From Opitutia bacterium UBA7441 (lineage in GTDB: Bacteria; Verrucomicrobiota; Verrucomicrobiia; Opitutales; Coraliomargaritaceae), in the NCBI GenBank assembly GCA_002480015.1, contig DLQD01000129.1, positions 1-14,861 on the forward strand: a stretch of 14,861 nucleotides of DNA, in the 5' to 3' direction. The notes beneath the pieces were generated by a model. That model ran no database searches. It worked only from the letters and a program-made list of their open reading frames with translations, and was not told the DNA's origin. Numbering within the stretch: position 1 is the stretch's first letter; every line of letters starts with the position of its first letter. Positions 1-6,818 of the stretch are shown in pieces. Position numbers and translations under genes: made by a program.

Positions 1-477
1 CTCGACTTCATCGACATGAAGGCGAAGAAAGACCGTAACGCAGTATTTGCCCGCATGCGCCGGGAGATGGCCAACGACAAGGCGAAAAACCACATCCTGC
101 CCATCTCCACACTTGGCATCATGCAAATGACGCGCCAGCGCCACTCGGAGAGCCACTCCAGCGGCATCTATACGGATTGCCCGTATTGCCGCGGCCGCGG
201 TTCGGTCAAGAGTTCCCGCACGATGAGTGTCGAGGTGCAGCGCCGGCTCATCAGCGTGATCCGCCACATCCGCGCGAGAGACGGACAGGATAAGGAAATC
301 AACCTCCGCATCCTACTCCACCCCACTAATCTCGAACGCCTGCGCAACGAAGACGAAGACCTGCTCTTAGAAATCGAACGCTCCTATGGTGCCCGCCTCT
401 CCTTCCGGGCGGATCCGATCTATCACGTAGAGAACTTCAAAATCATCGATATCGAATCCGGACAAGAACAGCGATGA
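1..477 (+). CDS. rng: Ribonuclease E/G family, C-terminal part (5' end cut by window edge)
   Basis: This is the 3' end of an RNase E/G endoribonuclease, which cuts single-stranded A/U-rich RNA in mRNA decay and rRNA maturation. The frame is open from base 1, so the gene begins outside the window. It opens with LDFIDM, the conserved motif carrying a catalytic metal-binding aspartate of this family. The family signature ISTLGIMQMTRQR follows, then a CPYC pair (178-189) in CPYCRGRG, matching the 'Zn-link' cysteines that hold the dimer together. After the Zn-link about 90 residues remain, ending DPIYHVENFKIID, which resembles the small domain and end of RNase G (EPLYNQEQF) rather than the long disordered tail of E. 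coli RNase E. This is why I prefer the RNase G type; the rng/rne choice is inference. The family assignment is very secure. It is followed by 100 non-coding bases and then glycerate kinase on the same strand. Confidence 0.95.
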   Translation, partial: LDFIDMKAKKDRNAVFARMRREMANDKAKNHILPISTLGIMQMTRQRHSESHSSGIYTDCPYCRGRGSVKSSRTMSVEVQRRLISVIRHIRARDGQDKEINLRILLHPTNLERLRNEDEDLLLEIERSYGARLSFRADPIYHVENFKIIDIESGQEQR

Positions 478-491
478 TCACGTAGCGATCC

Positions 492-560
492 AATGGCGAA
501 TCGCGGATGGAAAATGGCGAAGTATCTGCTTTCTCGATTCCATCCGCCCTTCTCCATCCG
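492..560. repeat. Inverted-repeat element built from GGATGGA units
   Basis: The 100-base gap between the ribonuclease and glycerate kinase holds a structured repeat. GCGGATGGAA (503-512) is perfectly inverted as TTCCATCCGC (538-547), a 10-bp stem with a 25-base loop. A second, longer pairing is possible: 504-523 against 541-560, matching at 15 of 20 positions. The left arm also carries the direct repeat AATGGCGAA twice (492-500 and 513-521). The element could fold in RNA, but no clear T-run follows it, so a classical intrinsic terminator is not well supported. It resembles the dispersed, spuriously translated 'RMENGE/RMANGE' intergenic repeats I recall from verrucomicrobial and planctomycete genomes; that link is from memory. 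Confidence 0.6.
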
Positions 561-577
561 TCCTCGTCTTTAAAATC

Positions 578-1753
578 ATGCATATTCTAGCCGCCTTCGA
601 TAAGTTCAAAGACGCCATGCCTGCCGATCGCGCGTGCGATGCCGCGCTAAGCGGTGCACTGGAAGCCCTGGGCGAGCCGCTCACTCTCACTCGTGCCCCG
701 CTGACCGATGGCGGCGAAGGCTTCTGCCCAATTCTGACTGAGGCAGCCAGTGGCTATATGGAGTACCACACTGTCTGCGGCCCACTCGGCGAAGAGGTCG
801 AAGCGCCGCTCGGCTGGGTCGAACTGGGTCGTCTACCCGAAAGCGCCCGCAGATTTCTCGATGCAAAAAACGGCAAACTGGCGATTATCGAAATGGCTTC
901 CGTTGCAGGCTTGGAGCAAGTGCCATCTGCGCAGCGCCATCCAGGGCATTGCACCACGCGCGGTGTGGGGGAGCTGATTCGTATTGCTGTGGCCCAAGAG
1001 GCCAGCGCCATCCTGCTCGGCATCGGTGGCAGTGCGACCAGCGACCTCGGACTTGGCGCATTGGAAGCGCTTGGACTGGAGTTTTGCCCGAGCGGGCAAG
1101 TTACCCCGGCACAGTGGGGCCAGATCGAGTCAATTTCCGGCACAATCGAACTGGATGTGCCCCCTGTCTATATCGCCTGCGACGTGGATAACCCGCTCCT
1201 CGGCCAGAAAGGTGCTGCCGCTGTTTATGGGCCGCAAAAGGGACTCATGCCCCACGAAATCGAGGCCTTCGACGATGCCTCTACTCGCGTGGCGAAAAAA
1301 TTATGTGCCTTCTTTAACCAAGACGAATTAATGATGAAGGTCCCCGGCAGCGGCGCAGCAGGCGGGATCAGCTTCGGGCTCAAGGTCGCCCTTGGCGCGA
1401 AATACCTGCCCGGCTTCGAATTGGTGACTGCTTGGCTCGACCTGAGTAGAAAGATCCAAGAAGCCGATCTCGTACTAACCGGCGAGGGTAAATTCGACGG
1501 CAGTTCACTGGCGGGTAAGGGTCCCTATGCACTCCTCGCCGCCGCCTACTGCAGCGATACCGCAGCGATCCTACTTGCCGGCCTGGCAGAAGAGGCCACG
1601 GCAGAAATCGTGCGTGGACGTTTTCCAGGGACCGCGGTCTACAGCATCACTCCAAAAGGACTACCCCTGCCTGAGGCACTTGAATCCGCAGCGGAGTTTT
1701 TAATGAAGAAAGTCACCGAAGTCCTCCGCACACGTACCACTCATGACGAGTGA
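578..1753 (+). CDS. glxK: Glycerate kinase (GlxK/GarK family)
   Basis: Cytoplasmic kinase that phosphorylates D-glycerate with ATP, feeding glyoxylate, tartronate or sugar-acid breakdown into lower glycolysis; members of this family generally make 2-phosphoglycerate. At 391 residues it has the usual family length (about 380). Family motifs run along the whole protein: AAFDKFKDAMPADRA near residues 5-19, LTDGGEGF 42-49, IEMASVAGLE 104-113, TTRGVGELI 126-134, the glycine-rich LGIGGSATSDLGLGALEALG 147-166, and LTGEGKFDGSSLAGKGP near 300. The ATG at 578 directly opens the conserved N-terminal strand (MHILAAFDKFK), so the start is convincing although no clear Shine-Dalgarno precedes it. Its last 11 bases overlap the start of the DUF2062 gene, implying co-transcription and probably translational coupling. 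No other glycerate-pathway gene is visible, so its physiological substrate source is unknown. Confidence 0.95.
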   Translation: MHILAAFDKFKDAMPADRACDAALSGALEALGEPLTLTRAPLTDGGEGFCPILTEAASGYMEYHTVCGPLGEEVEAPLGWVELGRLPESARRFLDAKNGKLAIIEMASVAGLEQVPSAQRHPGHCTTRGVGELIRIAVAQEASAILLGIGGSATSDLGLGALEALGLEFCPSGQVTPAQWGQIESISGTIELDVPPVYIACDVDNPLLGQKGAAAVYGPQKGLMPHEIEAFDDASTRVAKKLCAFFNQDELMMKVPGSGAAGGISFGLKVALGAKYLPGFELVTAWLDLSRKIQEADLVLTGEGKFDGSSLAGKGPYALLAAAYCSDTAAILLAGLAEEATAEIVRGRFPGTAVYSITPKGLPLPEALESAAEFLMKKVTEVLRTRTTHDE

Positions 1754-2405
1754 AGAGTCAGAACTGAACGAAACGAAGTGGCGCCGCATTCGCAGGGTCA
1801 AGCGTTGGCTTCGGCCGCTGCCAAGACGCGCCAACATCCATCGCTATCCCATCCTGAAGGTTTTTGCGGAGGCCGCACGCAAGCGTATCTACATCTGGAG
1901 CTTTCGCGTCGAAAACGCGGTGCCTGCCATCTACGCTGGCAGTATCCTCACCCTAATGCCGCTCTTCGGCATTCAGATCCCCTTGGCCGCTCTACTGGCA
2001 CTGCTACTGCGCGCCAACCTCCCGATCCTCGTAGGCCTACAGGTGGTCTCGAATCCACTGACGGTTCTCCCTATTTGGTTCGCCGCATACCAGATCGGGC
2101 GAAACTTTCTTAGTGTGCTTGGTCTGCACGTCGATCCGCTCAATCGCGAGGAAGTGCGTATCATGCTAGATAATTTCATCCACGGTGCCTGGGGAGAAAA
2201 GTTTCAGCACCTCTCCACTGTCTTCGGCGTCACTAGCCTCGGTGCTATTATCATGGGCACTTTCTTTGGATCGATCGTGAGCGTCGCCTATCGTATAGTC
2301 GCCAGGCGTAGTGCAGCCAGTTATGCGCGCCTTCGTCATAAAATTCATGAGCGAAAAATGAAGCCACATTCCGCCGCCTCTCCCCCAAAAACGAAAAATG
2401 ATTAA
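1743..2405 (+). CDS. DUF2062 membrane protein
   Basis: Inner-membrane protein of 220 residues with the DUF2062 signature; the family has no established biochemical activity. A basic N-terminus (WRRIRRVKRWLRPLPRRA, residues 13-30) precedes the membrane part. The core is hydrophobic: AGSILTLMPLFGIQIPLAAL (65-84), LLALLLRANLPILVGLQ (84-100), then the hallmark VVSNPLTVLPIWFAAYQIGR (101-120). A last hydrophobic segment lies near 162-185, followed by a basic tail. The R-A/G-N-L-P and S-N-P-L-T elements are what identify the family. The ATG at 1743 lies inside the end of the glycerate kinase gene (11-base overlap), and the stop overlaps the next start by 8 bases, so it sits mid-operon. DUF2062 proteins are often encoded near envelope and lipid or glycan genes, which fits the downstream DUF1343 gene, but any role here is inference. 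Confidence 0.88.
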   Translation: MTSEESELNETKWRRIRRVKRWLRPLPRRANIHRYPILKVFAEAARKRIYIWSFRVENAVPAIYAGSILTLMPLFGIQIPLAALLALLLRANLPILVGLQVVSNPLTVLPIWFAAYQIGRNFLSVLGLHVDPLNREEVRIMLDNFIHGAWGEKFQHLSTVFGVTSLGAIIMGTFFGSIVSVAYRIVARRSAASYARLRHKIHERKMKPHSAASPPKTKND

Positions 2406-3639
2406 AAAACTCTGCATACTGGTGCTGCCTTTGCTCCTTTGGGCTGACCACACTCTAGCTGCCCCCATTTATCTAGGCATTGATGTACTGGAGCAAAGCG
2501 GCTTCCGCGCCGTTGCCGGGAAACGCGTCGGCTTGCTCACTCATCCGGCAGGACTGAATCGTCGGGGCAAGAGTAGCATCGACGTGCTGCGCGGGGCACC
2601 AAATGTTCGACTCGTCGCGCTCTTCGGTCCCGAGCACGGCATCTACGGTGACGAGAAAGCCAATGTCCCGGTCGACGACAAGATCGATCCGCGCACTGGC
2701 CTGCCTGTTTACTCACTCTATGGCCAATACCGCAAACCCACCGCTAAGATGCTAACGGGCCTGGATGCCCTCGTCATCGATCTGCAGGATGTTGGCGTGC
2801 GTTCCTACACCTATGTCAGTTGTATGCGCTACGCCATGGAGGCCTGCTTTGAAAATGGCGTCGAAGTGATCGTCCTCGACCGACCGAATCCACTCGGAGG
2901 GCTGAAAGTAGATGGTCCTCCGCTCGATCGACAATGGCGCAGCTATGTCGGTGCCTTCTTTGTTCCCTACGTCCATGGGCTCACCATTGCAGAGCTTGCC
3001 CGCATCGCAAAACATACACCCGGCTGGATGGAGACGTCCGATACCATCCGTCAACAGGGCAAGCTCACCATCGTCCCGATGCAAGGCTGGCGACGTGACA
3101 TGCTCTGGACACAGACTGGACTGCGCTGGGTGCCGACCTCACCTTACATTCCCGATCTCTCCGCCGTCCTCGGCTACGCAATGACCGGCCTCGGTGCCCA
3201 GGAAGGAGGCTTCACCCATGGAATCGGGACGCCCTATCCTTTTCGCCTTTTGCGTTACAAGGGCAAGTCCCCTTCTGAACTGCAGGCTGCGCTCGAAGCC
3301 AGGCGCATACCGGGCCTCAGCTACCGCATCGTCGAGACGAAAAGCGCCACTGGTGCACCTGTGGTGGGCGTCTACGTCAGCGTGGTTGACTGGGCACGTG
3401 TTCGGCCAACCGAGCTTAGTTTTCACATGATGCAGCTGGCCGCGGCTTGGTCGCCGGGCAACCCCTTCGCGCAATCGAAGAACCCAGCGCTTTTCAACAA
3501 GCACGTCGGCAGTACCGCGTGGTGGGAAGAGATCAGCCAACGCGGCGCTCAAGCGCGTGTCGATGCCTTCGTCAACCAATGGGCGCAGCAAGCAGGGTCC
3601 TTCCAAGCGCAAGCCAAGCGCTTCTGGATCTACCGCTGA
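2398..3639 (+). CDS. Secreted DUF1343 protein (NamZ/YbbC-like exo-N-acetylmuramidase family)
   Basis: Exported protein of 413 residues belonging to DUF1343. Family members NamZ of Bacillus subtilis (YbbC) and Tannerella forsythia are exo-beta-N-acetylmuramidases that release MurNAc from the ends of peptidoglycan fragments. A signal peptide is clear (basic MIKK, hydrophobic LCILVLPLLLW, likely cleavage after A21 or A22). Conserved motifs: LFGPEHGIYG 75-84, TGLPVYSLYG 100-109, DLQDVGVRSYTYVSCM 128-143, VLDRPNPLGG 159-168, and VHGLTIAELA 192-201. The later core is divergent: the usual SPN-P and EG-N-S-GRGT-PF patterns read SPYIPDL and EGGFTHGIGTPYPF, so exact specificity is uncertain. ATG 2398 overlaps the DUF2062 stop (ATGATTAA), indicating translational coupling. 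The 3' end overlaps the opposing gene by 10 bases. A periplasmic or lipid-side muropeptide role is likely but inferred from the family. Confidence 0.9.
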   Translation: MIKKLCILVLPLLLWADHTLAAPIYLGIDVLEQSGFRAVAGKRVGLLTHPAGLNRRGKSSIDVLRGAPNVRLVALFGPEHGIYGDEKANVPVDDKIDPRTGLPVYSLYGQYRKPTAKMLTGLDALVIDLQDVGVRSYTYVSCMRYAMEACFENGVEVIVLDRPNPLGGLKVDGPPLDRQWRSYVGAFFVPYVHGLTIAELARIAKHTPGWMETSDTIRQQGKLTIVPMQGWRRDMLWTQTGLRWVPTSPYIPDLSAVLGYAMTGLGAQEGGFTHGIGTPYPFRLLRYKGKSPSELQAALEARRIPGLSYRIVETKSATGAPVVGVYVSVVDWARVRPTELSFHMMQLAAAWSPGNPFAQSKNPALFNKHVGSTAWWEEISQRGAQARVDAFVNQWAQQAGSFQAQAKRFWIYR

Positions 3640-4199
3640 CCCTGAAATTGCAGCACATCCGCACGCGCTGCGACAAAGAGGTCGCTCCACGGCTGCACGG
3701 CCGCGATCGTCGCAGGCACTGCATCAATCTGTGTGCTCAACACCCCGACGACAGCGAGGTGCTCTTTGCGGTTGAACATCCGCAAGCGTAAGCCCAGCTC
3801 GTCGAGCATCGGCTTGAGCTCCGTCACATCGACCCCCTCTGCGAGTTCGATCGCGATTTGATCGGCCGCCATGTAACTAAACTCGCCGCTGGCCAAATCC
3901 TCGACCGCCCGTACGTAGGGGTAGCTTTTCTCAAAGTTGAGCAACCAGACCCGCTCAGCGGCTGCCTCGGCACTGGGCAGGAACCCAAAAGCCATGATTT
4001 TCCCCCTCTGGATCGAAGCCGGCATTCCTGAAGGTAGCGGGTCAGCGGTGCCGGCAGTAACCACCCCGGCGTTGTGCGCCACCCATGGATCGACAGCCGT
4101 CTCTTCCTTGGCGGCTCGCCGCGAGAGGATCATCGAGACAAGCAACATACCTAGGATGAAACCTACCAAATAAACGAGAACGCGGTCCGTACTTTTCAT
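3630..4199 (-). CDS. Membrane-anchored protein of unknown function
   Basis: Protein of 189 residues that I do not recognise as a named family. Residues 7-25 (VLVYLVGFILGMLLVSMIL) form one transmembrane helix, followed by the basic SRRAAK; by the positive-inside rule topology is uncertain, since charge lies on both sides. Residues 30-70 are low-complexity linker (Ala, Gly, Pro, Thr). The C-terminal domain (about 70-186) is compact, with alternating predicted strands and helices: IAIELAEGVDVTELKPMLDE, LGLRLRMFNRKEHLAVVGVL, then a helix DAVPATIAAVQPWSDL and a final strand. This pattern is loosely like a beta-alpha-beta subtilisin propeptide/inhibitor I9 fold, but no protease is nearby and this is only a shape-based guess. 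It is the last gene of the minus-strand group, 13 bases after the 89-residue gene, and its stop overlaps the convergent DUF1343 gene by 10 bases. Confidence 0.75.
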   Translation of the reverse strand: MKSTDRVLVYLVGFILGMLLVSMILSRRAAKEETAVDPWVAHNAGVVTAGTADPLPSGMPASIQRGKIMAFGFLPSAEAAAERVWLLNFEKSYPYVRAVEDLASGEFSYMAADQIAIELAEGVDVTELKPMLDELGLRLRMFNRKEHLAVVGVLSTQIDAVPATIAAVQPWSDLFVAARADVLQFQGQR

Positions 4200-4212
4200 G
4201 ATCTGATCACTC

Positions 4213-4482
4213 TTAAGATTCCAAATGCCGCTGCAAGTATTCCTTACGCGCCCGCATCACACAGAGAACAATGGCAAAGCCCCCCGCCCAGACGCCACCG
4301 TAGCGAAGACCGTTCGAGAAACCAAAAGCCGCCAGATAGCCATAGTCGGGGCTATCTATGAAGCACAGTCCAAACAGCAGATGCGAGAATAGACCGAACA
4401 GTGCCCCCGCGAAGCAAATGATCAGCACAAAATAGAGCCAAGTAAGCAGCCATCGAATAATTTGACCAATGAATCCTAACAT
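4213..4482 (-). CDS. Small hydrophobic membrane protein, unknown function
   Basis: Protein of 89 residues with no family I can name. Residues about 5-40 are strongly hydrophobic (two tight segments around WLLTWLYFVLIICFAGALFG and LFSHLLFGLCF). A polar turn (IDSPDYGYLA) follows, then a third hydrophobic stretch (VWAGGFAIVLCVM, about 63-75) and a basic tail RARKEYLQRHLES. This suggests two or three membrane helices with a cytoplasmic C-terminus. The frame is open back to 4842, but that upstream part lies inside the thioesterase gene and looks non-coding (Arg/Cys/Ser-rich shadow), so I place the start at the ATG at 4482. A GAGGGGG run lies about 17 bases upstream, further than ideal, so the start is moderately certain. 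It sits 37 bases after the thioesterase stop and 13 bases before the 189-residue gene, probably one transcript. Confidence 0.7.
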   Translation of the reverse strand: MLGFIGQIIRWLLTWLYFVLIICFAGALFGLFSHLLFGLCFIDSPDYGYLAAFGFSNGLRYGGVWAGGFAIVLCVMRARKEYLQRHLES

Positions 4483-4519
4483 CAGTGGGAACTTGAGTGC
4501 CCCCTCAAAAAGATGCAAG

Positions 4520-4933
4520 TCAGTAGGCTTCCATCGCCTGCCTAAAGGCATCCGTCCACGCTGCGGGTCGGTGTGTTTCACCAGACAATTTACAGACGGT
4601 CCGAGTTCCATCGCAGTAGACTCGCCCGCTCTCTGGACTGCGAATCTGAAACGCCATTGTGACTCCAGAGTTACGAATGCGCTGGATCGTATAATCAATG
4701 GCAATTTTTCCGGGCTTGCTAAGCACTTCGCGGAAACGCGCATCCAAGCTGTGCACGACCACATAAATATCCTCGTCTCGATCCACATCAAAGTCCGGCA
4801 CGCCAAGCAGCTTTTCAAAGAACTTCTGTTGGGCACGCTCAAGATGCAGCAAATAGCGTGTGTGATGCAAAAGCCCGAGACCGTCTAACTCGTCGAAATA
4901 AACTTCAGATTGATACGTATACGTAGATGCCAT
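4520..4933 (-). CDS. Hotdog-fold acyl-CoA thioesterase (4HBT/YbgC-like)
   Basis: Cytoplasmic thioesterase of 137 residues that would hydrolyse an acyl-CoA or acyl-carrier thioester. The N-terminal strand and helix read VYFDELDGLGLLHHTRYLLH (residues 11-30), the family pattern D-x-D-x-x-G-x-x-x-x-x-x-Y. D17 aligns with the catalytic aspartate (D17) of Pseudomonas 4-hydroxybenzoyl-CoA thioesterase. The following LERAQQKFFEKLLG forms the central helix. DARFREVLSKPGKIAIDYTI and SGVTMAFQIRS supply the beta-sheet strands typical of YbgC/4HBT enzymes. Length (130-150) is normal for the family. The natural substrate cannot be told from sequence. It lies 60 bases after the sugar phosphotransferase stop on the same strand; a link to envelope lipid or glycan acylation is possible but unproven. 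No good Shine-Dalgarno precedes the ATG. Confidence 0.88.
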   Translation of the reverse strand: MASTYTYQSEVYFDELDGLGLLHHTRYLLHLERAQQKFFEKLLGVPDFDVDRDEDIYVVVHSLDARFREVLSKPGKIAIDYTIQRIRNSGVTMAFQIRSPESGRVYCDGTRTVCKLSGETHRPAAWTDAFRQAMEAY

Positions 4934-4993
4934 TGATGCAAATCGAAGACATGTAACAAAGCTTACAACTATCGAGTAAATAATCCAATCGCT

Positions 4994-6457
4994 CTAGCGG
5001 GCACCGCTCCCAAATAGAACCGCGCGCACGGTGCGGACGAGAATGACAATATCCAGCCAGATCGACCAATTACGAACATAATAAGGGTCGTGCCGAATCA
5101 TGCCTTCATTGCCGGCATCACTCCGCCCGGAAACTTGCCAAAGTCCCGTGATTCCAGGCTTAACACGTTCCCGAAGCATTCGTACACTACCAGGGAGCTG
5201 GTCATAATGATAGCGGGGCAAGGGCCTCGGGCCGACCAGTGACATCTCCCCCTTCAGCACATTAAACAACTGTGGAATTTCATCGAGTGAAGTTTTTCTC
5301 AAAAATTTCCCCACCCGCGTGATGCGAGGGTCTTCGCGTAGTTTGCAATGCGCCTGCCACTCGGCAGCGAGCGTAGGATCCTGCTGCAGCGACTGCTCCA
5401 AGACCTTTTCTGCGTCAGGCACCATCGTGCGGAATTTGAGCGTATCGAAGGAGCCGCCTCGCTCACCAACTCTCCGCTGCCTGAAAATCGGAGATTTATG
5501 GTCCTCGAGCCAAATGAGTCCAGCAATCGCAGCGCAGAGGGATCCCCACAGCGGAAACGTGAAAACGGAAAGCAACATTTCAACACTGCCCTTCAAAAGA
5601 CGTTTCCCTGGGTCAAGTAGGTTGTTCTTCAGCTCGAGGCTAGGCGTACCGCTTAAGTCCTTACTCGTCGCCCAGATAGATGGGGTGTGGATGATCGTGG
5701 GGATAATCATCACTCGAAGATAGCTAGCGAAGGTGCTTTCCATCATATCATCCAGACGATCACCGGGTAGTTGTGTCATGGCGACAACCGCCACCGGGAC
5801 GCCGTAAGCTATCTGACTTGTGTCTCCTTTAACGGGAATACCATGAATATGTGTCCCCTGGAGCCGGGGATCATCATCAAAAACACAAACCGGATAATAA
5901 CCCTCTCCGGGTTCATCCAGAAGACGCCGTATGATCGTAGTCCCGGCTTTTCCTCCACCATAGACCGCTACGGGTTGCCCCCAAATCTTGCTCCGGATGA
6001 GCACACTTTTGGCGATCAAACGTAAGCTGGGAATCAAAGGAATCGCCAAAATATATGCGGCCAAGAAAGTGAATCGACTGTGCTCAATGCCGCTCTTCGT
6101 GATAAACAAAGTTGCTGCAGCGGCACCGAAAACAAGGAGCGTTAACCCGAATTGGCGGCGAAGAGACTCCACCGACGAGAGCCCCCAACCCGGCAGGATT
6201 TTCCAGGCAAACGCCCCGGAGACCCAAAAGCCGATCGCCCATAGCACCCAGCCGACGTCCATCGCTTTTCCCATCACCAAATAGCGAAGTAAAGCTGCCA
6301 GATCAAAAGCAAGCACCAGCGCAAGGATATCAGCCATAAGTATGGTTACTGAGTTAGTCAGAAACCGGTTAAAATAGCCTAGTCCAATCCGTAGCTTGGT
6401 GGTGAAACACCAAGTGGTCGGAACGGCATCTATTCGAGCAATCACGGGTGCCTTCAT
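4994..6457 (-). CDS. Polyprenyl-phosphate sugar-1-phosphate transferase (WbaP-type)
   Basis: Inner-membrane enzyme of 487 residues that moves a sugar-1-phosphate from a UDP-sugar to undecaprenyl phosphate, the first membrane step of exopolysaccharide or O-antigen unit assembly. It has the long WbaP/polyprenyl glycosylphosphotransferase layout. N-terminal membrane helices fall near 35-60, 68-88, 103-120 and 129-146. A Rossmann-like middle domain follows (VAVYGGGKAGTTIIRRLL, 163-180). LELKNNLLDPGKRLLKG (274-290) leads to a hydrophobic re-entrant segment (about 292-316). The catalytic domain then shows LKFRTMVPDAE 340-350, KTSLDEIPQLFNVLKGEMSL 388-407 with the Asp-Glu pair, VGPRP 408-412, and PGITGLWQVSGRSD 434-447. 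A G-run (GGGGG at 6463-6467, minus strand) lies 5 bases upstream of ATG 6457, a fair ribosome site. The sugar (galactose, glucose or other) cannot be read from sequence. Divergent from the beta-helix gene. Confidence 0.95.
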   Translation of the reverse strand: MKAPVIARIDAVPTTWCFTTKLRIGLGYFNRFLTNSVTILMADILALVLAFDLAALLRYLVMGKAMDVGWVLWAIGFWVSGAFAWKILPGWGLSSVESLRRQFGLTLLVFGAAAATLFITKSGIEHSRFTFLAAYILAIPLIPSLRLIAKSVLIRSKIWGQPVAVYGGGKAGTTIIRRLLDEPGEGYYPVCVFDDDPRLQGTHIHGIPVKGDTSQIAYGVPVAVVAMTQLPGDRLDDMMESTFASYLRVMIIPTIIHTPSIWATSKDLSGTPSLELKNNLLDPGKRLLKGSVEMLLSVFTFPLWGSLCAAIAGLIWLEDHKSPIFRQRRVGERGGSFDTLKFRTMVPDAEKVLEQSLQQDPTLAAEWQAHCKLREDPRITRVGKFLRKTSLDEIPQLFNVLKGEMSLVGPRPLPRYHYDQLPGSVRMLRERVKPGITGLWQVSGRSDAGNEGMIRHDPYYVRNWSIWLDIVILVRTVRAVLFGSGAR

Positions 6458-6486
6458 AACGTCCCCCGATAAATGTTATTATTGAA

Positions 6487-6516
6487 TTTATAAACTGAAA
6501 AACCGGTAAAGGACAA
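6487..6516 (-). promoter_or_regulatory. Candidate sigma-70-type promoter for the WbaP-type gene
   Basis: On the minus strand TTGTCC (6516-6511) and TATAAA (6492-6487) are separated by 18 bases, close to the TTGACA/TATAAT pattern. The -10 box lies 30 bases upstream of ATG 6457, leaving room for a short leader with the G-rich ribosome site. It is supported by pattern and position only; the region is A+T-rich, so chance matches are likely. Confidence 0.4.
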
Positions 6517-6809
6517 CGGTAGCGAACAGGATCTTTGCAACTATTTTACAACACGACTTAACTATTACCTAATCTATATTTTGTTTTAAACACCTGTATT
6601 CGCCGCTCGGCAGTAAATCATAAACTTATAACATCATTTTTACACTTTCCCGAACTGGGTCGAGTTCAATCAACCAGAGGCCTCGAAGGAGTGACGAGTT
6701 ATTAGTAAGGGTTCTAAAACCTTTTAATGTTGGACATACCTCAGTTGCATTCGGCCTTCCGCGGATAAAGGAAATCTACCATCTGCATCTGAGTGATTAC
6801 CCTTATATG

Positions 6810-6818
6810 TGGTATGAT
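6810..6818 (+). promoter_or_regulatory. Candidate extended -10 promoter for the secreted beta-helix gene
   Basis: TGGTATGAT is an extended -10 element (TG-n-TATGAT, one mismatch to TATAAT in the hexamer). It lies about 33 bases before GTG 6852 and about 117 bases before ATG 6936. No convincing -35 box sits at the proper distance (the bases there read TGAGTG), which an extended -10 can tolerate. Transcription would start near 6825, upstream of both possible translation starts. Confidence 0.4.

Noticed and set aside
754..1143. Minus-strand 129-codon open frame inside glycerate kinase
   Set aside because: Antisense shadow of a gene with strong family motifs; Ser/Pro/Arg-rich composition is typical of such shadows.
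3139..3690. Minus-strand 183-codon open frame
   Set aside because: It is fully antisense to the well-supported DUF1343 gene, has an unremarkable composition and no recognisable motif.
4213..4842. Long 209-residue reading of the small membrane protein
   Set aside because: The first 120 residues lie across the thioesterase gene in another frame and look like shadow sequence rich in Arg, Cys and Ser. The thioesterase frame has clear family motifs, so the shorter start at 4482 is preferred.
4934..4993. Possible promoter before the thioesterase (TTGGAT with TAAGCT at 17 bases)
   Set aside because: The -10 match is poor and the gene may be co-transcribed with the sugar phosphotransferase, so I did not list it as a feature.
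6677..6684. Palindrome GAGGCCTC
   Set aside because: An isolated 8-bp palindrome is expected by chance and has no second copy nearby to suggest an operator.
6707..6723. Imperfect hairpin AAGGGTT/AAACCTT followed by TTTAATG
   Set aside because: Stem of seven pairs with a central mismatch, A+T-rich, and not located after a gene end on that strand; too weak for a terminator call.
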